Source: Clostridia bacterium
GTDB taxonomy: Bacteria; Bacillota; Peptococcia; DRI-13; UBA5745
Assembly: GCA_018436095.1 (NCBI GenBank)
Contig: JAHDMJ010000033.1
Coordinates: 1 to 51,349, forward strand
Direction of reading: 5' to 3'
DNA: 51,349 nucleotides
The notes under the pieces are model-generated. The model was not told the DNA's origin. It was given only the letters and a program-made list of their open reading frames with translations, and ran no database searches. The translations under genes and the position numbers were made by a program. Shown here one piece after another: positions 1-8,560 of this stretch; position 1 is the stretch's first letter; the number at the start of each line of letters is the position of its first letter.

Positions 1-87
1 CAAAGGTGCATGGATGCCCTTCAAGCCATTAAACCGAAGCTCCTTAAAATTGCTCAGGAACAGATCAAGTTACTCAAAGCAGCTTAA
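1..87 (+). CDS. C-terminal end of an unidentified reading frame (partial)
   Basis: A frame open from the left edge runs 28 codons to a TAA at 85-87. The visible residues form a Lys/Leu/Ala-rich helix ending IKLLKAA. There is too little to assign a family. It lies directly beside repeat cassette A, so a transposase C-terminus is conceivable but nothing in these residues proves it. Most of the gene is outside the window. Confidence 0.3.
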   Translation, partial: QRCMDALQAIKPKLLKIAQEQIKLLKAA

Positions 88-284
88 CCAACTCGAAAAA
101 ACTACAGCCGAACGAATTTACACACAAATTTGGACTTGACCCGGTTCTTGGCTGTATTTAGTGGCGAAGGTAGATTGAAACCCCTATTTTAATGGAGTGA
201 ACTACAGAATACTTCAAATTTTGTACAAGCCTGTGACTTAGGCGAATTTTTCAGTGTCCCTAGTTCGCAGGCCGTTAACGAAAA

Positions 285-527
285 TGTGCAAAAATACAGG
301 TTTGTAGCGGCCAGCCAGGTATTTGGGTGCAAAATTGCAAGTTTATAGCCTGTTCTTTCTTTAAAATAGAGGGTTTCTTCTGCCCCTGACCCTAAATACA
401 GCGAAAAAAACCGTCTTAGAACACTTTAAACTTGAGATTTTGCTCATTTTCAAAGGGAACAGACGACAAACCTGCATTTTTGAACAGTTAGCTTAAGTCA
501 ACAGCAACAAACCTGCATTTTTGAGCA
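285..527. repeat. Intergenic repeat cassette A (two forward, three inverted 21-nt motifs)
   Basis: Forward copies of a motif with core TGCAAAAATGCAGGTTTGT lie at 285-306 and 327-347. Inverted copies lie at 422-446, 466-486 and 506-527. Using the G of GTTT (or its complement) as anchor, the copies sit at 300, 341, 431, 471 and 512, so neighbours are 40-41 bp apart. A word CTAAATACAGC at 392-402 is echoed in inverted form at 150-161. No gene is visible between 88 and 595; the short open frames here overlap the repeats and lack ribosome binding sites. The same architecture recurs near 22.3 kb and 38.2 kb. Confidence 0.75.
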
Positions 528-595
528 ACGTGGCCACTATCACTGCCACCGCTATTGCCATACCTAGGGCTCTGTGTCCACTGCCCGCCTTAGCC

Positions 596-1042
596 CTATA
601 TCGGGAATTGCTCCGGCAACCCTTCCTGGTCCTCACCCTGCCGGTCAAGGATATCCTGCAGAGTAACGTTATCCAAGTACTGGGCAATCACATCCCCCAA
701 GCCTTGCCAGGCTTGCCGGGCAGCGCAGGCGGGATAGCGGGGGCATTCGGCGCCGCCGTCTTCCAGGCAGGCAAGGGGAGCAATGCTGCCTTCAGTCAAA
801 CGTAAAATAGCCCCCAGCGTATACTGATTCGGAGGCTTGGCCAACTTATAGCCGCCCTGAGATCCCCGGGTAGTTTTTAGATAATCGGTGCGGTTTAGCA
901 GCATCATGATTTGGTCCAGATATCTTTTGGAAATCTCCTGACGCTGGGCTATGGTTTTCAAAGAGATGTAGCCCTCGTCCTGATGCTGAGCCAGATCCAG
1001 CAATACCCGCAAAGCGTACCGCCCCTTGGTCGATATTTTCAT
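596..1042 (-). CDS. Rrf2 family transcriptional regulator, Fe-S cluster type
   Basis: A 148-residue winged-helix regulator of the Rrf2/IscR family. The N-terminus MKISTKGRYALR and the wing RGSQGGYKLAKP are typical. Three cysteines, C92, C100 and C106 (C-x7-C-x5-C), match the region where IscR holds its [2Fe-2S] cluster, so it probably senses iron-sulfur or redox state rather than acting like CymR, which lacks them. I chose the ATG at 1042 because AAGGATGG stands 6-7 bases ahead of it; an in-frame ATG three codons upstream abuts the Shine-Dalgarno sequence. It is monocistronic and divergent from the cobalt operon. No isc or suf genes are nearby, so its targets are not evident. Rrf2 proteins often repress their own promoter. 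Confidence 0.9.
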   Translation of the reverse strand: MKISTKGRYALRVLLDLAQHQDEGYISLKTIAQRQEISKRYLDQIMMLLNRTDYLKTTRGSQGGYKLAKPPNQYTLGAILRLTEGSIAPLACLEDGGAECPRYPACAARQAWQGLGDVIAQYLDNVTLQDILDRQGEDQEGLPEQFPI

Positions 1043-1089
1043 GATTTCCATCCTTACGGTGCAATGTTCATATCACTAACAACGGTTTG

Positions 1090-1118
1090 ATTCTATCACG
1101 TTTTTTAACCGGCTGCAA
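1090..1118 (-). promoter_or_regulatory. Putative promoter of the Rrf2 gene
   Basis: On the minus strand TTGCAG and TAGAAT are separated by 17 bases, about 50 bases before the start codon. The -10 is good, the -35 weak. Confidence 0.4.
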
Positions 1119-1142
1119 TCACCGCAAATTACCTACCTTATG

Positions 1143-1171
1143 TTGACAAAATACTCTCCAGGGCTTAGACT
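1143..1171 (+). promoter_or_regulatory. Promoter of the cobalamin riboswitch / cbiMNQO transcript
   Basis: A perfect TTGACA (1143-1148) is followed after 17 bases by TAGACT (1166-1171). Transcription would start near 1178, just before the riboswitch. Confidence 0.6.
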
Positions 1172-1187
1172 TGAGATGACAAAAATT

Positions 1188-1356
1188 TATCAGGTGCGCA
1201 TGCTTTCGAGTATGCGGTAAAAGGGAAGCCAGGTGCAATTCCTGCGCGGAGCCGCCGCTGTAATGGTCGAGCCTGTTCCAACAAAGCCACTGTATCGCAT
1301 GATATGGGAAGGCGGAACAAGTGTGGACGCCGAAGCCAGAAAACCTGCCTGTTAAA
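1188..1356 (+). promoter_or_regulatory. Cobalamin (adenosylcobalamin) riboswitch
   Basis: The conserved elements of the B12 aptamer appear in order: AGGGAAGCCAGGTGCAA near 1222, the CGCCGCTGTAATGG core near 1253 (B12-box region), AGCCACTG near 1285, TGGGAAGGC near 1305, and the 3' part GAAGCCAGAAAACCTGCC near 1332. CAGGT at 1191 can pair with ACCTG at 1343 to close the structure. It lies between a TTGACA promoter and an intrinsic terminator ahead of cbiM, so B12 binding should stop transcription of the cobalt importer. Confidence 0.93.
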
Positions 1357-1448
1357 TCAGCCGTTTTACGGCGACCCCACGGTTAACGGACTCTTTAACG
1401 GGTGTGCGGTCTTGGCTATTGAAGTATATTTATGCTTCGATTTGTTAG

Positions 1449-1479
1449 CCCGTCCTTGTTATTGGACGGGTTTTTTGTT
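1449..1479 (+). terminator. Intrinsic terminator, expression platform of the B12 riboswitch
   Basis: CCCGTCC (1449-1455) pairs with GGACGGG (1464-1470), followed by TTTTTTG. It sits between the aptamer and cbiM, as expected for transcriptional control. Confidence 0.85.
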
Positions 1480-1506
1480 TTTCAAATTTAATAAGGAGGA
1501 ATAATC

Positions 1507-2259
1507 ATGACAAAATCACAAAAACGGGTTGTCTCTTTACTGGCTGTCTTCTCTATTTTCTACTGTCTGACTCCGCCGGCCGGCGCCATGCACATTATGG
1601 AGGGCTACCTTCCCTTTGTTCATAGCATTGCCTGGGGTGTTCTTTGCCTGCCTTTTCTGGCGGCAGGATTATTCAGCATCAAAAAAACGGTCAGCGAAAA
1701 AAGAAAAACCTTACTCCTCCTGGCCATGGTAGGCGCTTACGCCTTTGTGCTGTCGGCTTTAAAAATCCCCAGCGTCACCGGCTCCTCCAGCCATCCCACC
1801 GGCACAGGGTTAGGAGCTATTTTGTTCGGGCCTTCCCCCATGGCTGTATTGGGCATCATCGTTTTACTCTTTCAAGCCATCCTGCTGGCCCATGGCGGCC
1901 TTACTACCCTGGGCGCCAATACCTTCAGCATGGCCATCGCCGGTCCCTTTGTGACTTATGGGGTTTACCGCCTCTGCAAAGCCCTGAAGGTCAACAGGCT
2001 GGTAGCCATATTTCTGGCGGCGGCTCTGGGCGATTTATTCACCTATTGCGTCACCAGTTTTCAGTTGGCTTTGGCTTATCCCAGCGAGGTAGGCGGCATC
2101 AGCGCCTCTTTAGCAAAATTCATGAGCGTCTTTGCCGTCACCCAAATACCTCTGGCCATCATTGAAGGCCTGCTGACGGTAGCCGTTGTGATTGGCCTGG
2201 AGTCCTGGGCAAAACCGGAGCTTACCCAATTGGGTTATCTGAAAGGAGCAGAAGCATGA
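1507..2259 (+). CDS. cbiM: Cobalt ECF transporter S component CbiM
   Basis: A 250-residue membrane protein, the cobalt-binding component of the CbiMNQO energy-coupling-factor importer. Residues 1-27 look like a signal peptide ending in AGA. Cleavage would expose MHIMEGYLP (residues 28-36), the family N-terminus whose histidine helps coordinate the metal. About six further hydrophobic helices follow. A strong AAGGAGGA sits 6 bases before the ATG. It is first in a four-gene operon, overlaps cbiN by four bases (ATGA), and is controlled by the riboswitch upstream. NikM is the close relative, but the B12 riboswitch and the cbiN partner favour cobalt. Confidence 0.96.
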   Translation: MTKSQKRVVSLLAVFSIFYCLTPPAGAMHIMEGYLPFVHSIAWGVLCLPFLAAGLFSIKKTVSEKRKTLLLLAMVGAYAFVLSALKIPSVTGSSSHPTGTGLGAILFGPSPMAVLGIIVLLFQAILLAHGGLTTLGANTFSMAIAGPFVTYGVYRLCKALKVNRLVAIFLAAALGDLFTYCVTSFQLALAYPSEVGGISASLAKFMSVFAVTQIPLAIIEGLLTVAVVIGLESWAKPELTQLGYLKGAEA

Positions 2260-2549
2260 AAAACAAGGGCCTGTTAGTAATCATCCTCCTGTTGGTTTGC
2301 GGACTCATTGCCGTCATTCCCTTAGCCGTTATATCCGATTCTGAGTTTGGCGGCGCCGACGGCCAGGCCGAGGAAGTAATTCTGGAGATCGCCCCCGACT
2401 ATGAGCCTTGGGCAGAAAGCATTTTGGAGCCGCCCGGCGGCGAGACGGAAAGCTTGCTGTTTAGTCTGCAAGCCGCTTTGGGCGCCGGCATAATCGGTCT
2501 GGGTTTCGGCTACTTCATCGCCCGCAGCAAATATCACAAGGAAGTTTAA
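2256..2549 (+). CDS. cbiN: Cobalt transport protein CbiN
   Basis: A 97-residue auxiliary subunit of the cobalt ECF importer, with one hydrophobic helix at the N-terminus (about 5-25), an acidic extracytoplasmic loop containing [21 protein letters not shown], and a second helix near 70-90. The PW and GETESL elements are the family hallmark. CbiN interacts with CbiM and is needed for metal loading. The start overlaps the cbiM stop (ATGA), which implies translational coupling. The length is usual for the family. Confidence 0.95.
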   Translation: MKNKGLLVIILLLVCGLIAVIPLAVISDSEFGGADGQAEEVILEIAPDYEPWAESILEPPGGETESLLFSLQAALGAGIIGLGFGYFIARSKYHKEV

Positions 2550-2601
2550 GGAGCATAAGCCGGCTTGAATGGGAGCCGGTTTTCTCTTGCAGGAGCCGTT
2601 T

Positions 2602-3525
2602 ATGATTATCAGTTGCTTATTTTCTCTGGCGTTCTATTGCCTTTTCTATGGCAAGCTACCCTCTCCCCTGCTTTTTTCCGGGGCTGTGCTCCTTCTGGCA
2701 GGCAGCTTGCTCTTCCGTCATAAAAACGGCCACAAGCACGGCGGTTTCTTATCCATCGATGTCCAGGTTCAGAAATCCAGGCTAAAGTCCTGGCATCCGG
2801 GAATAAAGGCCTGTTTTGCGGTTGCTTCGGCTCTGATCTGTATTGCTGCCGATTCCATCACGCTGTCCCTTTTCGTAATCGGCAGTATGATGCTGTTTAC
2901 CATTTATGGCGGCAAAACCCCGGCCCATTATTATTTTGCCCTTTTGACTGCACCGCTGACCTTCATTATTCTCGGCGTGGTGGCAATCTTATTTGAAATA
3001 TCCCCGGCCCCCTTGGGGTTATTGGATATTGCCATAGGGGGCAGTTACCTTTCCGTCACTTACCGCAGCCAGCAAGCCGCCTTATCTCTCATTTGCCGGG
3101 CTTTTGGTGCCGTAAGCTGTTTATATCTCCTGAGCTTAAGCACCCCCATGCATCAGATTATCGGCTTTCTGCGCAAAATAAAAGCCCCTGCCTTGATCGT
3201 GGAATTGATGTATCTGATTTACCGCTATATTTTTCTTTTGCTGGCCACCCAGCAGCAAATGGCCAGGGCGGCAGAAGCCCGGCTGGGCTACCGGGATTGG
3301 CGTATTTCCTTGAGAACCATGGCTTCCTCCTCCCTCAACCTGCTGTTTCTCAGCTTTCGCCGTTCCTCTGACTGCTTTACGGCTATGGAGGCCCGCTGTT
3401 ATGATGGAGAAATTGCCTTTTTGGAAAGGAAAAACGGGCTGCGCAAGACAGAGGTATTGGCAGCGGCGGCCTATTTACTGCTTTTGCTTGGATTCTGGTA
3501 TGGTGCAAGGAGACTACAGGGATGA
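2602..3525 (+). CDS. cbiQ: Cobalt ECF transporter T component CbiQ
   Basis: The EcfT-type membrane coupling subunit that joins CbiMN to the ATPase CbiO. Several hydrophobic helices are followed by a cytoplasmic part carrying the two coupling motifs, AAEARLG and AMEARCYDG; the second has Cys where the usual ARG motif has Gly. I place the start at ATG 2602 (307 residues), where AGGAG stands 6 bases upstream. An in-frame ATG at 2569 would add 11 residues, but its nearest Shine-Dalgarno sequence is about 14 bases away. The gene overlaps cbiO by four bases. Confidence 0.92.
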   Translation: MIISCLFSLAFYCLFYGKLPSPLLFSGAVLLLAGSLLFRHKNGHKHGGFLSIDVQVQKSRLKSWHPGIKACFAVASALICIAADSITLSLFVIGSMMLFTIYGGKTPAHYYFALLTAPLTFIILGVVAILFEISPAPLGLLDIAIGGSYLSVTYRSQQAALSLICRAFGAVSCLYLLSLSTPMHQIIGFLRKIKAPALIVELMYLIYRYIFLLLATQQQMARAAEARLGYRDWRISLRTMASSSLNLLFLSFRRSSDCFTAMEARCYDGEIAFLERKNGLRKTEVLAAAAYLLLLLGFWYGARRLQG

Positions 3526-4367
3526 ATGACGTTTTATTGGCAATGGATAAGGTGGACTACTCTTATGATGAGGGCGGTTTTGCGCTCAGCGGCCTTTCTC
3601 TGGAGATTTGCAAAGGCCAGCGTATTGCCGTATTAGGCAACAACGGCGCCGGCAAATCCACTTTCTTTCTTTTATGCAACGGTATTTTGAAGCCGGACAA
3701 GGGCGCCCTTTTCTATGGCGGCAAAACCATTGATCCCCGCAAGAAGCAGGATCTCCTGAGGCTGCGGCAGCTAGTGGGCATCATTTTTCAGGATGCCGAT
3801 CACCAGATTATTGGCTCTACTGTAGAAAGTGAAGTGTCCTTCGGCCCCATGAATTTAAAACTCCCTGCCGAGAAGGTGGCCCAGCGGGTGGATCAAGCCT
3901 TGCAGGCCATGGGCCTGGCAGAATACCGCCACAGACCGCCTCATTACCTTAGCGGCGGCGAAAAAAAGCGGGTGACCATCGCCGATATCCTGGCTATGGA
4001 GCCGGAGGTGCTTTTATTTGACGAACCTACGGCTTTTCTGGATCCTGCCGGCGTCCGGACTTTAGAAAGCCTGTTGGCCGAGCTATACCGTCAGGAAAGG
4101 GCCCTTTTGGTCTCCACCCACGACATTGACTTCGCCTGGCGCTGGGCTCAGCGGATTCTGGTCTTTCACGCCGGGCGGTTAGTGGCCGACAATACGCCCG
4201 AACAAATATTCGCCGACGGACCTTTATTGGAGCAGGCCGGGCTAAGGCGCCCCTATCTCTATGATTTCACATTATCCCTGCAAGCCCACTGCGGTTGGCC
4301 GCCGGATATATGGCCCAAAACCACGGCAGAAATCGAAGCTTACTATAAAAATAAGGCCGGACTCTAA
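3522..4367 (+). CDS. cbiO: Cobalt ECF transporter ATPase CbiO
   Basis: A 281-residue ABC ATPase that powers cobalt import as a homodimer. An aromatic A-loop (YSY, residues 13-15), Walker A GNNGAGKST (39-47), Q-loop in IFQDADHQ, signature LSGGEKKRV, Walker B VLLFDEPTAFLDP and switch histidine STHD are all intact. The DADHQ segment after the Q-loop is typical of ECF ATPases. It is the last gene of the operon. No clear terminator follows; the next gene converges from the minus strand 10 bases away. No cobalamin biosynthesis genes are linked to this operon within the window. Confidence 0.95.
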   Translation: MNDVLLAMDKVDYSYDEGGFALSGLSLEICKGQRIAVLGNNGAGKSTFFLLCNGILKPDKGALFYGGKTIDPRKKQDLLRLRQLVGIIFQDADHQIIGSTVESEVSFGPMNLKLPAEKVAQRVDQALQAMGLAEYRHRPPHYLSGGEKKRVTIADILAMEPEVLLFDEPTAFLDPAGVRTLESLLAELYRQERALLVSTHDIDFAWRWAQRILVFHAGRLVADNTPEQIFADGPLLEQAGLRRPYLYDFTLSLQAHCGWPPDIWPKTTAEIEAYYKNKAGL

Positions 4368-4377
4368 CTCAAAGGTC

Positions 4378-6201
4378 TTACAGTAAATTCAGCCAGTACA
4401 GCCAGCCGCTAAACAGAAGGCCGGCAAGACTCCAGGCTGCCGGCAGCAATAGCGCCGGCTCTTGCCTGGTTTTTTTATTTATACCATAAGCAAGGCCTGC
4501 AACAGCAGAGGCCAGAATTATCCCGGCACCGCCCTTTAGCCAGGAGCCATAGGAAAGCAGCGTAAAAGACAGGACACCTCTATACAGCAATACTGCCAAA
4601 GCAACGAAAGCAGAAAGTTGGAGGAGGCAGCACAGGACAATAAAAAGGCGGCCTTTAGATGAGAAACCCCGTAATTCTACCAAGAGGCAAAGCAGGGTCA
4701 AGACAAGGAATAAAAGAGGCGGCAGCACCTGAAAACAGGACTTCTGCCAAAAGGGAGCATTGGAAAAAGTAATGGCTGATTCCGTGGCCAATATGATTTC
4801 GCCCTCTTTATTTAAAAACTTTATTTTTCCTAAAGGAGATTCATACAAGTCCCGGCCGATCAGTCTAAGGTCCGTTCCCTTGATGGCAAATCCGCCGGCA
4901 AGAGAACCTGTAATGGTCAAGCTCTTGCCCGGTATAAGATAACGCAGGATTTTTTCCGCCGATTCAAAACTGGAGCAATGGTTTACATAATAACCGCTGA
5001 TATCTATTGCGGCCTCCCCGGCAGGGACTTGATTGGCGATGGCCCCGGCCCCCGCTCCGGCGATGGCCCCGGCTCCAGCTACAGCTACAGCTACGGCTCC
5101 GGCCTCCGGGCCGGACAGCAGCGCCGCAGCTTTATCCATCAGGGCATTAATCTCCTCCTCCGGCAAGTAAGTATTGCTGGAGAAAAAAATTCCGGCGCCG
5201 GCTTCCGGGTATAAAGCGATACGGCTATAGAAATTGAGGGTTTCCCCCTTTTTATCATAATATAGCCGGCCCTTTTCGGTTTTTCTGTTCCAGGTGTAGC
5301 CCATTCCCGCCAGTTCCCCGGCCATGGTAAATTGCCGGTCAAAAAGCTCTTTTTTTGACTGCGGCGATAATACACGGCGGTCCTGCCGGGCAAGAAGCCA
5401 GGCCATATAATTTGCCATATCGGCGGCGGTGGATAGGGCGGAGCCTTCGGGATAAAGGTTTATATAAGGTTCCAGGGTTTCCTGCCCATTTGGCAAGTAG
5501 GGCTTTGAGACGCAGACAATGTCCTGCATATATTCAAAGGTGGTACGCTCCATGCCCAGAGGCAAAAAAATATTTTCCCGGCAAAAATCAGCAAAATCTT
5601 GGCCGCTGACTTCTTCCACCACATAAGCAGCCAAAGCGATGCCGTAATTGGAATAAGAAACCATCTCTCCCGGTACAAATATTTGGGCCGGCTTATATTT
5701 GACTACGGTTTTTTCCAGAGGCTCTGTTTGGCTAACCTCATAAACGGCTATTCCCGTCACCACATCTTCAAAGCCTGCCGTATGGGTAAGCAACTGCCCC
5801 ATCGTCACCGGATAAGTCAAAGCCGGAAAAGCCCGCCCCGCATAATGAGCAATATCCTCATCCATATCCAGCCGGCCCTCCTGCGCCAGCAACTGGGCTG
5901 CCACCGCCACGAAGGTCTTGGATATGGAGCCGATGCGAAAAGCGGTCTTAACGCCGTCGGCGGCTATTCCCTGGTATTGGTCGGCAAAACCAAAACCGCG
6001 GCAAACCGCCGCTTCTCCTCCCTCTACGATGGCCAATACAGCCCCTTTAGCTTTGCCCTCTCCCACTAAAGCCTCCGCCGTTTTTGTTAGCTCTTCCAAC
6101 TTTTCTGCCATGCCGGCGGATTCATTTTGCCCAAAGACAGGGCCTGCCGTAATAGAGATAAGCAACAAAACAGCCGTAAGTAATTTCGCTAATTTTCGCA
6201 T
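4378..6201 (-). CDS. Secreted/membrane serine hydrolase of the beta-lactamase (class C-like) family
   Basis: A 607-residue protein with a signal peptide (residues 1-24, ending VFG), an extracytoplasmic serine hydrolase domain and a C-terminal membrane part with about four to five helices. The nucleophile motif is S92-I-S-K95, followed by the Tyr motif YSNYG near residue 183 and the HTAGF element. This fits the class C beta-lactamase/D-aminopeptidase/esterase superfamily (Pfam Beta-lactamase); substrate unknown. Between the domains is a low-complexity AV/AG/AI dipeptide stretch encoded by GC-rich hexamers at about 5040-5115. AGGAGG stands 7 bases before the ATG. It is divergent from the two-component system at 6384, which may control it. 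Confidence 0.88.
   Translation of the reverse strand: MRKLAKLLTAVLLLISITAGPVFGQNESAGMAEKLEELTKTAEALVGEGKAKGAVLAIVEGGEAAVCRGFGFADQYQGIAADGVKTAFRIGSISKTFVAVAAQLLAQEGRLDMDEDIAHYAGRAFPALTYPVTMGQLLTHTAGFEDVVTGIAVYEVSQTEPLEKTVVKYKPAQIFVPGEMVSYSNYGIALAAYVVEEVSGQDFADFCRENIFLPLGMERTTFEYMQDIVCVSKPYLPNGQETLEPYINLYPEGSALSTAADMANYMAWLLARQDRRVLSPQSKKELFDRQFTMAGELAGMGYTWNRKTEKGRLYYDKKGETLNFYSRIALYPEAGAGIFFSSNTYLPEEEINALMDKAAALLSGPEAGAVAVAVAGAGAIAGAGAGAIANQVPAGEAAIDISGYYVNHCSSFESAEKILRYLIPGKSLTITGSLAGGFAIKGTDLRLIGRDLYESPLGKIKFLNKEGEIILATESAITFSNAPFWQKSCFQVLPPLLFLVLTLLCLLVELRGFSSKGRLFIVLCCLLQLSAFVALAVLLYRGVLSFTLLSYGSWLKGGAGIILASAVAGLAYGINKKTRQEPALLLPAAWSLAGLLFSGWLYWLNLL
5040..5115. repeat. Imperfect GC-rich hexamer repeat inside the serine hydrolase gene
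   Basis: Units such as GGCCCC, GGCTCC and AGCTAC recur with a 6-base period and encode an Ala-Gly / Ala-Val dipeptide linker on the minus strand. Slippage here changes linker length without shifting frame. Confidence 0.6.
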
Positions 6202-6383
6202 ATGCCGCCTCCTTCTGATTTTCTAAAGACATTCTATGGCCTTAACCTGAAGCGAGGCTGTTCTTTAGTTTAAATTTACCTTAAATCAGGAGCCTGCCGA
6301 TTTATTAATGGACGATTATTTGCTATTCTATAGCTGAGCCGGTTCGGCGCAAGCGGCTATCCGAAAGCAAGGGGGCGGGGCCT

Positions 6384-7085
6384 TTGAACATCCTGATTAC
6401 AGAAGATGAAAAAGATATCCGAAATTTACTGACTATCAGCCTGGAAGAAAAGGGCTACACTGTTTTTCCGGCCAAAAACGGCAGGGCGGCTTGGGAAATC
6501 ATCAAAGCCCAGGAAATTCATTTGGCCATTCTGGACGTTATGATGCCGGAGCTGGACGGCTTCAACCTTTTGCGGCGGATTCGGGAAATCAGCACGCTGC
6601 CCGTAATATTTCTGACGGCCAGAACGGAGGATATGGATAAGATCTTGGGCTTGGGTCTGGGAGCCGACGATTATCTGGCCAAGCCTTTTTCCATGAATGA
6701 GCTGATAGCCCGGGTAGCAGCCCAGCTTCGCCGCAATCATGAATACCTCAACCCCAAAGAGCCGGAAGCCTTAAGCCTGCAATACGGCGATCTTCGCATC
6801 GATAAAGCAGCCTGCTCTGCCTACTGCAAAGACCGGCTGCTGGAGCTTCATCCCAAGGAATACAAGCTCCTGGCCTTTCTCATGGAAAATCCGGAAAGGG
6901 TTTTTACCAAAAAGCAGCTTTACAACGCCGTATGGGGCGATGATTATTTCTACGACGACAATACCATCATGGTACACATCAGCCATCTGCGCAATAAAAT
7001 CGAAGGAGATACGCAAAATCCCGAGTATATTAAAACCATACGGGGCCTGGGTTATAAGCTGCATAAGATCGGCGGCAGCCGATGA
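6384..7085 (+). CDS. OmpR/PhoB family response regulator
   Basis: A 233-residue two-domain regulator. The receiver has the acidic pair E7/D8, phospho-acceptor D51 (LDVMMP), T78 and K100 (AKPF). The C-terminal winged helix contains LHPKEYKLLAFLMENPERVFTK and the terminal TIRGLGYKL, typical of OmpR/PhoB. Translation starts at a TTG (6384) behind GGGGGCGGGG. The stop overlaps the kinase start (ATGA), so the two are coupled. The divergent serine hydrolase upstream suggests an envelope-related signal, but this is inference. Confidence 0.94.
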   Translation: MNILITEDEKDIRNLLTISLEEKGYTVFPAKNGRAAWEIIKAQEIHLAILDVMMPELDGFNLLRRIREISTLPVIFLTARTEDMDKILGLGLGADDYLAKPFSMNELIARVAAQLRRNHEYLNPKEPEALSLQYGDLRIDKAACSAYCKDRLLELHPKEYKLLAFLMENPERVFTKKQLYNAVWGDDYFYDDNTIMVHISHLRNKIEGDTQNPEYIKTIRGLGYKLHKIGGSR

Positions 7086-8491
7086 AGCACAAAATCTTCC
7101 GCCAGTTTCTGGCCAATTATTTAGCCATACTTCTGCTATCCCTTTTGGCGGCAGCTTTCGCCTTTTTGCTGCTATCCCTGGCCGACGGCGTCTTGGCCAA
7201 AACCCTGATGAAAAACGTCTACACCGCCGGCTCTTTGATGCAGGATGATTACAGAGCCATTGATTCCGAAGGCGTCGTCGCTAATGGCGGCGGGGTACAG
7301 ATTATCGACGGCAGCCATCAGGTGGTCTATTCCCGGGGGCTGGATCTCATCGGCCAAAGCCGGCTTTCCACCGGGGAATTTACGGATTTTCTGACCCAAA
7401 GCAAGGCTAAGGGCCTCCCCTATCACATCGACGTACTTTATAACGACAGGTCAGATTTTTGGCTGGTGGTTACGTTTCCCACCTCCATCCGCTTGGATTT
7501 TTCTCTCGTCTATAATCGGGAGGCAGCCTCAAAAGACATGGAAAATGTGGTTAAAATTTTCGGCGCTGTTGCCCTTTTTTATTTTCTTCTGCTGGCCGTA
7601 TTTGCCCTGGTTTTCTCCCGCCTTACTTCCTCAGGAATCACCGGCCCTCTGCAAAAGCTTTGCGAAGGGGCAAAACGCCTGCGGGAAGGCGATTATTCCA
7701 CCCGGGTTAATCTGCAGCTAAAAAACGAGTTTAAAGAATTGCAGGATACTTTTAATGCAATGGCGGCGAAAATCGAAAGTGAGACAGCTTTAAGAAAGCA
7801 AGCGGAAGAGGACCGCAAGCGGATGATTCTGGATATTTCTCACGATTTAAAAAATCCCTTGGCCAGCATCACCGGTTATAGCGAGCTTTGCCTGAAGAAG
7901 ATGGGTCAAGGGGCGGAGGAGGAAATCAAAGGCTATCTTGAAATCATCGGCAAACACAGCCGGAGAGCCAGCCGGCTTTTGAGCCAGTTCTTTGCCTTGT
8001 CTTGCCTGGAAAGCCCTTTGTTTACTTTGGAATTGCATAAAACCGATATTTGCGAATACCTGAGGCAGATCTGCGGCGAGTTTTTGCCCTCTGTGGAGCA
8101 AGCCGGCTTCGACTACGATTTCCACATCCCTGAGGGACCGGTTTATGCCATGATCGACGCCAGTCAAATGAGCCGGGTTTTTCATAACCTGGCTGATAAT
8201 GCCCTGGCCTATAATGCTCCGGGCACCAAAATCTCCGTAAAGCTATCCCGGGCCGCCGGCCGGATCCTCATTTATTTTCAAGATGACGGCATTGGTATTC
8301 CCCACACCCTGGCGGCAGATATTTTTCAGCCCTTCGTCAGAGTTGATGCTGCCCGCAATTCGGAGACGGGGGGCAGCGGTCTGGGTCTTGCCATCGCTTA
8401 CCGGATTATAGGGGCTCAGGCCGGAACCCTGGAGCTGCGTACCGGCAGCAATCAAGGCTGCACTTTTATCATCGCCTTGCCTGAGGTTTAA
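7082..8491 (+). CDS. Membrane sensor histidine kinase
   Basis: A 469-residue sensor kinase, partner of the preceding regulator. It has a first transmembrane helix near residues 12-34, an extracytoplasmic sensor of about 120 residues, a second helix near 155-180, a HAMP linker, the HisKA box ISHDLKNPLASITGYSE with phospho-acceptor H254, and an ATPase domain with NLADNAL (N box), DDGIGIP (G1) and GSGLGLAIAY (G2). All catalytic motifs are intact. The sensor region does not resemble a domain I recognise. A bidirectional-looking terminator follows. Confidence 0.94.
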   Translation: MKHKIFRQFLANYLAILLLSLLAAAFAFLLLSLADGVLAKTLMKNVYTAGSLMQDDYRAIDSEGVVANGGGVQIIDGSHQVVYSRGLDLIGQSRLSTGEFTDFLTQSKAKGLPYHIDVLYNDRSDFWLVVTFPTSIRLDFSLVYNREAASKDMENVVKIFGAVALFYFLLLAVFALVFSRLTSSGITGPLQKLCEGAKRLREGDYSTRVNLQLKNEFKELQDTFNAMAAKIESETALRKQAEEDRKRMILDISHDLKNPLASITGYSELCLKKMGQGAEEEIKGYLEIIGKHSRRASRLLSQFFALSCLESPLFTLELHKTDICEYLRQICGEFLPSVEQAGFDYDFHIPEGPVYAMIDASQMSRVFHNLADNALAYNAPGTKISVKLSRAAGRILIYFQDDGIGIPHTLAADIFQPFVRVDAARNSETGGSGLGLAIAYRIIGAQAGTLELRTGSNQGCTFIIALPEV

Positions 8492-8498
8492 ACAAAAA

Positions 8499-8555
8499 AT
8501 CGGCTGCTGTCTGCGAAGTCCTATCCTTCACAAGAAAGCAGCCGATAAATTTTTA
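8499..8555. terminator. Intrinsic terminator between convergent genes
   Basis: ATCGGCTGCT (8499-8508) pairs with AGCAGCCGAT (8537-8546), followed by AAATTTTT. The A-rich left flank gives a U-run on the other strand, so it can serve both the kinase and the zinc-ribbon gene. Confidence 0.8.
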
Positions 8556-8560
8556 CCGCG

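Noticed and set aside
1304-1504. Short plus-strand frame before cbiM
   Set aside because: It overlaps the riboswitch core and its terminator.
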